Part shown: positions 8,347-15,933 of the stretch, one piece after another
Position numbering within the stretch: position 1 is the stretch's first letter
Layout: each line of letters begins with the position of its first letter
DNA from: Sporosarcina sp. FSL K6-1508
GTDB taxonomy: Bacteria; Bacillota; Bacilli; Bacillales_A; Planococcaceae
Assembly (NCBI RefSeq): GCF_038007465.1
Contig: NZ_JBBOXF010000001.1
Coordinates: forward strand, 4,599,001 to 4,663,000
Direction of reading: 5' to 3'
Length of the DNA: 64,000 bases
Position numbers and translations under genes: made by a program
Notes under the pieces: model-generated
The model's database searches: none
The model's input: the letters and a program-made list of their open reading frames with translations, nothing else
What the model was told of the DNA's origin: nothing

Positions 8347-8378
8347 ACCTCCTTTCTCCGTCCAACAAGAAAGGAGGT
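8347..8378 (+). promoter_or_regulatory. SD-sequestering hairpin upstream of the CotG-like gene
   Basis: ACCTCCTTTCT (8347-8357), a 10-nt loop, AGAAAGGAGGT (8368-8378) form a perfect 11-bp stem. The SD AAGGAGG lies entirely in the 3' arm, 6-7 nt before the ATG at 8385. The loop differs from the copy at 7841-7869 while the stem is kept. Confidence 0.78.
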
Positions 8379-8384
8379 TTAAAC

Positions 8385-8993
8385 ATGTCACTACCTTTTG
8401 ATGATCAAATACAAAAAGCGATTAATCAGGTTGGCCTTTTGGGATTAGAAAACTTTTTGTTCCAGGAACCTTCCAGTAACAGCCATCAAACGTATAACGA
8501 CGAGTGCTGCACTTCGAATCACCAACAGCATACAAGCAGTAATCGGTGTTCTTGCTGTAAAAAACAGCGTACAAGCAGTAATCGACGCTCTTGCTGCAAA
8601 AAACAGCATACTTGCGATAAGCGACGTTCTTGCTGCAAAAAGCAGCATACTTGCGATAAGCGACGTTCTTGCTGCAAAAAACAGCATACTTGCGATAAAC
8701 GGCACTCTTGCTGTAAAAAACAGCATACTTGCGATAAGCGACGTTCTTGCTGCAAAAAAGAGCGTACTTGCGATAAACGGCGCTCTTGCTGCAAAAAACA
8801 GCGTACTTGCGACAAGCGACGCTCTTGTGGTAAACAACAGCATCCTTGCGACAAGCGATGCTGGTGCGGTCAAAAACACACAAGCAACAAGCGATGCTCT
8901 ACCGTTGGTCCACAACTTCCGAGCAAAAAGCGACGTTCTTGCTATGACCAACAACGACCAAGTAACAATCACTATCCTTGCTGTGGTCGATAA
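8385..8993 (+). CDS. CotG-like Cys/Lys/Arg-rich tandem-repeat protein (probable spore coat)
   Basis: This 202-residue protein has a 30-residue head shared with the gene at 7877, then a basic, Cys-rich tandem array of 13-residue units of the type SCCKKQHTCDKRR. Seven good copies lie at DNA 8550-8822 (39 bp each), followed by degenerate ones to the end. B. subtilis CotG also consists of 13-residue Lys/Ser repeats and is encoded next to cotH, and modular CotG-like proteins beside cotH are known in other bacilli. Here the repeats are far richer in Cys, so disulfide cross-linking is likely (inference). The start at 8385 is chosen from the SD; an upstream in-frame start at 8199 lacks one. Confidence 0.75.
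   Translation: MSLPFDDQIQKAINQVGLLGLENFLFQEPSSNSHQTYNDECCTSNHQQHTSSNRCSCCKKQRTSSNRRSCCKKQHTCDKRRSCCKKQHTCDKRRSCCKKQHTCDKRHSCCKKQHTCDKRRSCCKKERTCDKRRSCCKKQRTCDKRRSCGKQQHPCDKRCWCGQKHTSNKRCSTVGPQLPSKKRRSCYDQQRPSNNHYPCCGR
8550..8822 (+). repeat. 39-bp tandem repeat array coding the 13-residue Cys-rich units
   Basis: Seven head-to-tail 39-bp units lie in frame inside the CotG-like gene, beginning at 8550, 8589, 8628, 8667, 8706, 8745 and 8784. They differ mostly at synonymous or conservative positions. Such arrays change length by slippage or recombination. Confidence 0.85.
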
Positions 8994-9075
8994 CAACAGA
9001 ACTACAATCGTAAAAGCCGCTTCACCTTCTAACTAATGACTGTTTTCCAAAATATTCTCCCTAAACAAATAGAGT

Positions 9076-9115
9076 AAGAAAGAAACCTCTTTCCCCGGGA
9101 AGAGGTTTCTTTCTT
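9076..9115 (+). terminator. Terminator after the CotG-like gene
   Basis: AAGAAAGAAACCTCTT, a short GC loop, then AAGAGGTTTCTTTCTT form a 16-bp perfect stem ending in T-rich sequence. Apart from this and the next terminator, nothing is recognised in 8994-9328. Confidence 0.85.
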
Positions 9116-9290
9116 AATGCGCGAATGAGAAGTTCATTAAAGGTTAAAAAACGAACCATTGACATGCCTGTTTCGATCTGACTTTCATCTCATTCAGATA
9201 AACCCGGAAAAAGTCTTAAAATAGGTTGAACTTGATTGAAAGAACTTTTTGAAGTAATGTGATTCATCCGCCCAAAAATCAAACCATCCA

Positions 9291-9320
9291 AAAAAGCCTT
9301 CTCATTTACCTCGAGAAGGC
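9291..9320 (-). terminator. Terminator of the acyl-CoA ligase gene
   Basis: GCCTTCTC (9296-9303) pairs with GAGAAGGC (9313-9320) and, on the minus strand, runs into TTTTTT directly after the stop at 9329. Confidence 0.8.
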
Positions 9321-9328
9321 CTCGCTAT

Positions 9329-10882
9329 TTACAGTCTCACTTGATCTTTCAATGACCGTCTTAATATTTTACCAGTTGTGTTTTTCGGTAGTTCGTCCAA
9401 AAACTCGATTCGTTGCGGTACTTTGTATTTCGCTAAACGAGCCGCGCAGAACTCCATCAATGCTGCTTCGTTAGGGACAATTCCGTCTTTCAACACGACA
9501 AATGCATGAACTGCTTCGCCGAAATTAGGATCCGGCAAACCGATGACAGCTGCTTCAACTATGTCACGGTGAGTGAATAATACTTCTTCGACTTCACGTG
9601 GATAGACATTGTAGCCGCCTACGATGACAAGGTCTTTTTTACGGTCAACGATATAGAAGTAGCCGTTTTCATCACGTTTAGCCATATCACCCGTATACAG
9701 CCAGCCGTCACGGATAGCCGATTCGGTTTCCTCAGGCATTTTGTAATAGCCTTTCATGACGTTCGGTCCTCGTACGACAAGTTCGCCGACTTCACCATCT
9801 GGAACTTCATTGCCCAGCTCATCAACGACTTTGTTTTCGACATTAATAATATCTGTTCCGATTGAACCTGGGATACGTTCGCGGTCAAGCGGATTGAAGC
9901 ATGTTACAGGTGATGCTTCTGAAAGACCGTATCCTTCTGAAATACGTGTATTGAACTTCTCCTCGAAATTGTGAAGCAATGCGACAGGCAATGATGATCC
10001 GCCAGAAATTGTAGTCCGAACCGATTTGAAATCATCCGGAGCTGAATCAGGATACTGGTAAAGGAAGTTATACATTGTCGGCACAGCCGCGAAAATAGTC
10101 GCCTGCTGTTCCTTCACGACTTTGAACACTTCCGCTGGGCTGAAGCGCGGCATTAGCAAAATCGTTGCACCCTTCACCAGCGGAGCATTAACGACTACTG
10201 TCAGTGCGAAGACATGAAATACTGGAAGTGTCGCCACAACACGGTCATCTTCCGAGTAACCAAGGTAGTCCGCAACGTCGCGCGCATTTGAATACAAGTT
10301 GTTATGTGTCAGCATCGCGCCTTTTGGCTGGCCTGTCGTTCCCGACGTATACAAGATGATAGCGGTTTCATTTTCATCCACAGTAACGGGTTCCATATTC
10401 GGTTTCCCTGTCGCAATCAGCTGTGTGAATGAAAGGACTTTCGACTTTACTGCTTCTGGCAGTGCAGCGATCTTTTCCGGCGTTTCTGGAAGTGTTTCGC
10501 AAATCACATAATGTTTAACTGTCGGGAATGCACCCGCCGCCTGCTCAACTAGTGGCAGAAGAAGGTCCAGCGCGATAACCGCCTTGGCATCACTATTATG
10601 TATGATGTACGAAATTTCGTCCGGCGTGTAAATCGGATTAACTGGAATCGCTGTTGCACCGATTCGCATTGTCGCATAAAGCGAAATTAAAAAGTGTGGT
10701 GTATTCCCCAGAAGAAATGCGACATGGTCCCCTTTGCCAATGCCAAGATCTTGCAACGCCGAGGCAAACATCGACACTGACTGATCAAACTCCGCATATG
10801 ATGTATCTTTCCCCATGAAGTGATAAGCCGCTTTTTCAGGCTGTGTCAATGCCGTTTCCCGCACTCGAGTAACTAGATTCAT
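9329..10882 (-). CDS. lcfB: Long-chain fatty-acid-CoA ligase
   Basis: This 517-residue AMP-forming acyl-CoA synthetase activates fatty acids for beta-oxidation. Its motifs are the P-loop-like LYTSGTTGQPKGAMLTH (about 160), the YGLSEASP adenylate motif, GWLYTGDMAKRDENGYF, the hinge DRKKDLVIVGGYNVYP and the C-terminal catalytic Lys in KNTTGKILRR. The ATG at 10882 is preceded by AAGGGG. An extended in-frame start at 10963 would cross the FadR-like box and lacks an SD. Placement near lplJ and yhfH matches the B. subtilis yhf region, where LcfB (YhfL) lies, hence the symbol. The chain-length preference is not readable. Confidence 0.88.
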   Translation of the reverse strand: MNLVTRVRETALTQPEKAAYHFMGKDTSYAEFDQSVSMFASALQDLGIGKGDHVAFLLGNTPHFLISLYATMRIGATAIPVNPIYTPDEISYIIHNSDAKAVIALDLLLPLVEQAAGAFPTVKHYVICETLPETPEKIAALPEAVKSKVLSFTQLIATGKPNMEPVTVDENETAIILYTSGTTGQPKGAMLTHNNLYSNARDVADYLGYSEDDRVVATLPVFHVFALTVVVNAPLVKGATILLMPRFSPAEVFKVVKEQQATIFAAVPTMYNFLYQYPDSAPDDFKSVRTTISGGSSLPVALLHNFEEKFNTRISEGYGLSEASPVTCFNPLDRERIPGSIGTDIINVENKVVDELGNEVPDGEVGELVVRGPNVMKGYYKMPEETESAIRDGWLYTGDMAKRDENGYFYIVDRKKDLVIVGGYNVYPREVEEVLFTHRDIVEAAVIGLPDPNFGEAVHAFVVLKDGIVPNEAALMEFCAARLAKYKVPQRIEFLDELPKNTTGKILRRSLKDQVRL

Positions 10883-10901
10883 AAGTTCATCCCCTTTTGA
10901 T

Positions 10902-10919
10902 TGAATGAATAGCCATTCA
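10902..10919 (-). promoter_or_regulatory. FadR-type operator
   Basis: TGAATGAATAGCCATTCA matches the Bacillus FadR (YsiA) consensus TGAATGANTANTCATTCA at all defined positions but one. It sits 20 bp upstream of the acyl-CoA ligase start. FadR represses fatty-acid degradation genes until long-chain acyl-CoA accumulates, which fits the gene. Confidence 0.7.
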
Positions 10920-10964
10920 TAACCTATCAATATCATTATATAAGAAAAGTTCAGACAATACAAG

Positions 10965-11100
10965 ACTCGAAAAGCAGAAGCGCCTGTTCAGGGGCGACAG
11001 GCTTAAGACGAATTGGCGACGCGGTGCTCTTCCCGCACAGCCAATTTGACTTATGACCCGAGCCCCTAGGCGCTGGAGCTAGACAGTCGAAAAGCAGAAG
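10965..11100. repeat. Dispersed 'GGAGCTAGACA' repeat family
   Basis: It contains AAAGCAGAAGCGCC, GGCTTAAGAC, GACTTATGACCCGAGC and GGCGCTGGAGCTAGACA. Related blocks recur at 24003, 42601, 50107 and 53765. It fills the gap between the acyl-CoA ligase and the bce-like operon and shows no coding capacity. Confidence 0.7.
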
Positions 11101-11144
11101 CGGCCGTTTAGGGTAAGGCAGCCTAAATTCGCCATGCCCTACGC

Positions 11145-11171
11145 AAAAAAGAGGGATGCACTTCCTCCCTC
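11145..11171 (-). terminator. Terminator of the bce-like operon
   Basis: On the minus strand GAGGGA...TCCCTC is followed by TTTTTT, about 40 bp past the permease stop. Confidence 0.75.
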
Positions 11172-11211
11172 CACTGTATAAACCTATATCATGAAAACTC
11201 CTAAGTTATCA

Positions 11212-13140
11212 CTATGCTTTTATATGCGCAAGATAGCGCCAACGTATTAAATAGAAATAAAAAATTTGCATCAACGTAAACCCGGCAAGAACAAGGACTA
11301 ATTCTTTTACAATCGATATTTCCGCCAGTGCATCCCAAATCACTTGTAAAGAGAGAAATGCAAACGAGCTATGAACAAAAGCGACTCCCCATGGGAAGAA
11401 AAATTGCGGGATTAATTGCCGGTTGACGATTTTTTTGAATTCGCGATCCGTAATACCCATGCGCCGCAGTACATCAAACTGTTTACGATCACTCTCAAGT
11501 GAAGTATAGAGCCTGAAATAAATGAAACTGCCCGCCGCTAGGAAAAATACTGCCGCCAGCAGTAATCCGATAAACAACAATAATGAAAACGTCGTCCGGA
11601 TAACAGAATAATTTAAGCCTGGATTTTCAAACGAATACGGCAACTCTCCAGAATCTCCTGCTAGGAATGATTCCGAAACCTTCGCCTCGATGGATAGCCC
11701 GATAACCTTTGTTTGTTGCCAATCTGGAACATTGAATGCATAGTAGGAAAATGCCTTAAATCCTTCAGTGAATCCACTTTCAAACACTTTATCATAATCT
11801 GCATCATTCAATATGATGGCGTTCGTCGCGATGGAATACGCTGAAAACAATTGGTGCGGATAGGCGCCTTCTATCTGGATAGATACATTACTTTCTTCGA
11901 GAAGCGTTTTCACAGTTCTATCCTTTAGCTGGTCAAATGATGACGCTGACGGTGGAAGAAATACGGCTTCGCCTTCTTCCAAGTCCATTGCTGGATAACC
12001 GAACGAATGTGCAAGCATATTGACATTAGATGACTTCAATATCGCTACCGGATTTTCCGTAAATGAGGAGGTCTGCTCCAATACTTGGAATCTAATAAGG
12101 GAATAATCGATTCGTTCTGTATCTAATTCATCGACGAGCTTTGCAATATGCTTTCTTTCAAGTTCATTCTTCTGTGTACTCTTGTAAACGAGACCCAGCG
12201 GATGCGTTTCTCGATATTGCGAAGCAAACGAAGTAAGCGAGGCAAGTATGCCAACTGACATGAATGCTATCGTGGACACCATTGTTACAATGAAAAACAT
12301 GCGTGCATTTTCACGTAGCCGGACGGCACCTTCTGAAATTGACAGCAGCCAGAACTGATGCCAATACAATCGTTTTCGATTACGAAGCTTATGTAACAGC
12401 AATGGCAATGAATCCGTGAAAAAGTAAAAAGTCCCTATCGTAGCGAGCGGCGGCAAGAAAAAGAGCAGCCCGATGACAACAGAATTCGACGTCGAGGCCG
12501 CCATAACATACGACATGCCAAGGAAGATCAACCCTAGATAGCCGCGGACCTTTGAATAACCGTATGCTCCTTGGCTGCTAATATCTCCCTGTATAAGATC
12601 TGCTACTTCCCCTGTCCGGATGAAGACCGGCGCGACGTACGAAATGAGTATAAAGAGACTCATGAAAGCACCTATTGTCAGTGCAAATGGTTCCCATGAT
12701 AAATAAAGTGGCAAAGCCGGTAAGAGTACAATTTCCCTGATAATCATGAAAAAGAATTTCGAAAACATATACCCTAGAATCGTCCCCGCTACAATCGAGG
12801 CAACTCCAATAATCATTGTCTCCAAGAAAATAAGACGGTTCAATTGCCGCTTCGCCATACCTAAGTGGAGCAATATGCCAAATTCCTTCGATCGTGCTTG
12901 TAAAAATGCACGCATCGAATAAAACAGGAAAAACACAGTGAAAATATACAAAATGATTTCAGCTATGCCCATGCCCATAAACGCAATCCCCTGCACAAAC
13001 CGATCTTCTATGGACGGATGGAACAGTAGCATGGAATAGAGAAAAAATACCATAACTGAAAAAACGCTCGCCATTAAAAATGCAGCGTAGACCCGTCTAT
13101 TTCGAATGACATTACGGTAAGCGAACTGACGAAAGGTCAT
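11212..13140 (-). CDS. BceB-type ABC transporter permease (peptide detoxification)
   Basis: This 642-residue FtsX-like permease has about ten predicted membrane segments. It has a large extracellular domain between roughly residues 310 and 520, the hallmark of BceB-type transporters that recognise bacitracin-like peptides or lipid II-bound complexes and signal to their kinase. The ATG at 13140 is preferred over 13170 because GGAGGG lies 7 nt upstream. The gene overlaps the ATPase gene by 29 bp, so the two are translationally coupled. It is the last of four overlapping genes (regulator, kinase, ATPase, permease). The specific peptide cannot be told from sequence. Confidence 0.88.
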   Translation of the reverse strand: MTFRQFAYRNVIRNRRVYAAFLMASVFSVMVFFLYSMLLFHPSIEDRFVQGIAFMGMGIAEIILYIFTVFFLFYSMRAFLQARSKEFGILLHLGMAKRQLNRLIFLETMIIGVASIVAGTILGYMFSKFFFMIIREIVLLPALPLYLSWEPFALTIGAFMSLFILISYVAPVFIRTGEVADLIQGDISSQGAYGYSKVRGYLGLIFLGMSYVMAASTSNSVVIGLLFFLPPLATIGTFYFFTDSLPLLLHKLRNRKRLYWHQFWLLSISEGAVRLRENARMFFIVTMVSTIAFMSVGILASLTSFASQYRETHPLGLVYKSTQKNELERKHIAKLVDELDTERIDYSLIRFQVLEQTSSFTENPVAILKSSNVNMLAHSFGYPAMDLEEGEAVFLPPSASSFDQLKDRTVKTLLEESNVSIQIEGAYPHQLFSAYSIATNAIILNDADYDKVFESGFTEGFKAFSYYAFNVPDWQQTKVIGLSIEAKVSESFLAGDSGELPYSFENPGLNYSVIRTTFSLLLFIGLLLAAVFFLAAGSFIYFRLYTSLESDRKQFDVLRRMGITDREFKKIVNRQLIPQFFFPWGVAFVHSSFAFLSLQVIWDALAEISIVKELVLVLAGFTLMQIFYFYLIRWRYLAHIKA

Positions 13141-13894
13141 GGACATTCCCTCCGAGAAGCGACAAGACATTCAAAATACGTTGAAAAAACGTCTGACGCC
13201 TTTCATCTTTGTAGATTTCATTGAAAAATTCGCCGTCTTTTATGAATAGCACACGGTCGCAATAACTCGCTGCAATGGGATCATGTGTCACCATGATTAC
13301 AGTCTTTTTCTCGGTTTTATTAATATGACTAAGCAATTCAAGAACGTCCTTTGCAGACTTCGAGTCGAGATTACCCGTCGGTTCATCAGCCAAAATGATC
13401 TTCGGCTTATGAATCAATGCACGGCCAATTGCTGTTCGCTGTGCTTGTCCACCCGATAACTCATCGGGTCTGCGATTCAAGATATCTGACAAATCGAGCC
13501 TAGCTGCAACTTCTGCAACGCGTTTTTCCATTTGAGGAACGGTTTGTCCATCGAGCGTCAGTGGCAGGACAAGATTTTCTTCAACTGTCAGCATTTGAAG
13601 CAAATTAATATCTTGAAAAACGAATCCTAGATTGCGCCGTCTAAACAGCGCCAGTTCGTTTGGTTTGAGTACTTCCGGTTCGATTCCATTTATCATCAGG
13701 CGCCCGTATGTCGGCAAAGCAATCGTCGAGATTAAGTTCAGCAATGTTGTCTTTCCGCTTCCTGATGGGCCCATTACTGCCACGAACTCGCCTTCCTCTA
13801 CATCAAAGTCGAGACGGTTCAATGCCCGGTGCATCACTTTGCCTTCATAAATCTTCGTTACTTCCTCCAGCTCCACGATTGTGTTCGGTTTCAT
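13112..13894 (-). CDS. BceA-type ABC transporter ATPase
   Basis: This 260-residue MacB/BceA-type ATPase has Walker A GPSGSGKTT (about 45), Q-loop, signature LSGGQAQRTAIGRAL, Walker B IILADEPTGNLD and the H-loop VTHD. The start at 13894 is preferred because GGAGAG is 5 nt upstream. It begins inside the 3' end of the kinase gene (50-bp overlap) and ends inside the permease gene. It powers the BceB-like permease at the membrane. Confidence 0.92.
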   Translation of the reverse strand: MKPNTIVELEEVTKIYEGKVMHRALNRLDFDVEEGEFVAVMGPSGSGKTTLLNLISTIALPTYGRLMINGIEPEVLKPNELALFRRRNLGFVFQDINLLQMLTVEENLVLPLTLDGQTVPQMEKRVAEVAARLDLSDILNRRPDELSGGQAQRTAIGRALIHKPKIILADEPTGNLDSKSAKDVLELLSHINKTEKKTVIMVTHDPIAASYCDRVLFIKDGEFFNEIYKDERRQTFFQRILNVLSLLGGNVHDLSSVRLP

Positions 13895-14897
13895 CCGTCT
13901 CTCCTGCCTCTCCGTTTTCAAACAACACTGTCACTGTTGTCCCATTTCCCGCCTCTGATTCGATTGATAGCGGATGGCCAAGCCGATTGCAGACTTCCGA
14001 CGCAATATAAAGACCCATACCGGTCGATTCACCCGTCAGCCTGCCATTTTCACCCGTGAAGAACGCTTTTCTCACGCGGTTCAAATCTGAAGAAGGGATA
14101 CCGATTCCTTCATCCCGAATCGCCAGTTTCAGCCCATGACCTGTACAAGCTGCGGTTAAATGAACCTTCTTTCCTTCATCAAACGTATATTTCACCGCAT
14201 TGGTAATGAACTGCCCAATGACGATTTTCATCCATTTCACATCGGTGGCAACAAGAAAGTTGTCATCGATTGAAATAACCGGAAACACGCCATTTGTAAT
14301 GAATAGCCGCTTATGATCCGTTACGATTTCTTGCACCAATTGTTTCAAGCCGATCCGTTCGATTTGCATATCCTGTTCAAATGTCTCAAGCCGTGCATTG
14401 ACGAGCACAGATTCGAGGCCGTTCCTTATTTTTTCGACTTCTTCAATGATGCTGTTGCGGTCCAAATCATCTTTTTCCTGCAACAGAAGCCCCATAACGG
14501 AAATTGGCGTTTTCATCTGATGCACCCACTGATTCATGAAATGAAGCTGGCGATGTTGAGCCGCATACAGCCGTTGTACTTCATTTTGATATAACTTGTA
14601 CAATTCACGAGTAAATTCGGTTGTTTGCCGATGTTCCGGGCCTTGCGGATAGCGAATAAGCGCGTCTTCCATTTTTTCTGGCTTGCGTATGATCGCCTCG
14701 TAAAATGAACGCCTTATAATGAATTTCCCAAGAAGGTAGCCCCCGGTCAACAGCATACTCATGCTGATCGTGTAGATGGCAGTATTAACATTCCTGAAAC
14801 CATCCAGCCAGTATATCAGCATCATGAACAGAATAAGAATTCCTTGAAATATAAGGAAGGATATATGGTCTTTCAGAAAAAGCATCACATTCTTCAT
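13845..14897 (-). CDS. BceS-type intramembrane-sensing histidine kinase
   Basis: The 350-residue kinase has two closely spaced N-terminal membrane helices (about 13-30 and 38-58) with almost no extracellular loop. A DHp domain with the phospho-acceptor in NQWVHQMKTPISVMG follows, then a HATPase domain with GMGLYIASEVCNRLG. Kinases of this form do not sense ligand themselves but respond to their BceAB transporter. The start ATG overlaps the regulator stop by 4 bp (ATGA). Confidence 0.9.
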   Translation of the reverse strand: MKNVMLFLKDHISFLIFQGILILFMMLIYWLDGFRNVNTAIYTISMSMLLTGGYLLGKFIIRRSFYEAIIRKPEKMEDALIRYPQGPEHRQTTEFTRELYKLYQNEVQRLYAAQHRQLHFMNQWVHQMKTPISVMGLLLQEKDDLDRNSIIEEVEKIRNGLESVLVNARLETFEQDMQIERIGLKQLVQEIVTDHKRLFITNGVFPVISIDDNFLVATDVKWMKIVIGQFITNAVKYTFDEGKKVHLTAACTGHGLKLAIRDEGIGIPSSDLNRVRKAFFTGENGRLTGESTGMGLYIASEVCNRLGHPLSIESEAGNGTTVTVLFENGEAGETDETEHNRGAGGSNEDL

Positions 14898-15598
14898 GAT
14901 TCCTCCGATGCCAATACGAAGCGATAACCTGCGCCACGCACAGTTTCAATAGTAGATAAAACCCCGTAATCGGCAAGTTTTTTCCGTACGCGTGTCATAT
15001 TAACATTTAACGTATTTTCATCGACAAATGACTGGTCGTCCCATAATTCTTCCAATAAACTTTCCCGGGAAACAACTTTCGGTACAGCATCCATCAACAA
15101 TTCAAGGATGACACACTCCTTTTTCTGCAATGGCACAATATTTTCTTTAATATGCAGTTCCATCCGCTCGATGTATAGATTAAGCGCTCCGATTTTCACG
15201 GTACGTTCGGATTGATTCGGAGCATATTCACCAAATGTTCTGCGCAGATGACTTCTTATTTTTGCAAGGACGATTTCATAATGAAAAGGTTTCGTTATGA
15301 AATCATCGCCGCCATTTTCCAGCGCAAATACTTGGTCCATGTCACCAGATCGTGCGGAAATGAATAGTATAGGACACGTAGTATGTTGACGAAGTTGACG
15401 GCACCAATAATAGCCGTCATAAGAAGGCAGATTAATATCAAGTAGAATGAGATGCGGATTAAATGCAAGGCTTTCTTCGGTGACTCGTTCGAAATCTTCG
15501 ACGATTGCAACGTCGTATTGGTATTTCCTGAGCGTGTCTGCTAATAATTGCGCGATTTTCTTATCGTCCTCAACTATGAATATACGATGGTTTTCCAT
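14894..15598 (-). CDS. BceR-type OmpR-family response regulator
   Basis: The 234-residue protein has a receiver domain with the acidic pair VEDD at the N-terminus, phospho-Asp in LILLDINLPSYDG (near 53) and Lys in FITKPF, then a winged-helix DNA-binding domain ending VRGAGYRF. It is the first gene of the four-gene unit. It is expected to activate the transporter genes; no binding-site dyad was confidently identified upstream. Confidence 0.9.
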   Translation of the reverse strand: MENHRIFIVEDDKKIAQLLADTLRKYQYDVAIVEDFERVTEESLAFNPHLILLDINLPSYDGYYWCRQLRQHTTCPILFISARSGDMDQVFALENGGDDFITKPFHYEIVLAKIRSHLRRTFGEYAPNQSERTVKIGALNLYIERMELHIKENIVPLQKKECVILELLMDAVPKVVSRESLLEELWDDQSFVDENTLNVNMTRVRKKLADYGVLSTIETVRGAGYRFVLASEES

Positions 15599-15700
15599 AG
15601 GTCAGTCCCCTTTCACACTTCTTTTCATTATAACTTAAAAATAGCTCTGGCGGTTGGCAGGTTTTTGGAAATATTGTTGGGGTTGGCGGGGGCGGGGGGA

Positions 15701-15856
15701 TATGATCGGTCTACCACGCTATATGAGCGGTCTGCCACGTTATATGAGCGGTCGGAAATACTATATGAGCGGTATGCCACGCTATATGAGCGGTCTGCCA
15801 CGCTATTTGAGCAGCTAACCACGTTATATGATCAGTCACCCATGCTATAAAATCAG
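15701..15856. repeat. 21-bp tandem repeat array
   Basis: Seven head-to-tail 21-bp units beginning TATGAGCGGTCTGCCACGCTA, plus a partial eighth, start at 15701, 15722, 15743, 15764, 15785, 15806 and 15827. The units have no spacers and become degenerate toward 15856. They lie between the bce-like regulator and lplJ. Open frames run through them only because 21 is a multiple of three; no start site or SD supports a gene. Confidence 0.9.
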
Positions 15857-15893
15857 CTACACCCTTCTCACTCAAAAAGAAGGTAATCTAAAA

Positions 15894-15923
15894 AAAGAAA
15901 AAAGCCTGACATATTGTCAGGCT
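15894..15923 (-). terminator. Terminator of lplJ
   Basis: AGCCTGAC (15903-15910), ATATT, GTCAGGCT (15916-15923) is followed on the minus strand by TTTTTTC. It lies 10 bp past the lplJ stop. Confidence 0.85.
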
Positions 15924-15933
15924 CCCACTTTTA

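Noticed and set aside
8422..8996. Long minus-strand open frames opposite the Cys-rich repeat gene
   Set aside because: They arise because a 39-bp repeat keeps all frames open; they have no SD and their products are low-complexity mirror images of the repeat.
15548..15850. Open frames through the 21-bp array (repeats of LYERSAT type)
   Set aside because: The period is a multiple of three, so frames stay open by chance; no credible start or SD.
15701..15856. CRISPR array
   Set aside because: Units are contiguous with no unique spacers and no cas genes are nearby.
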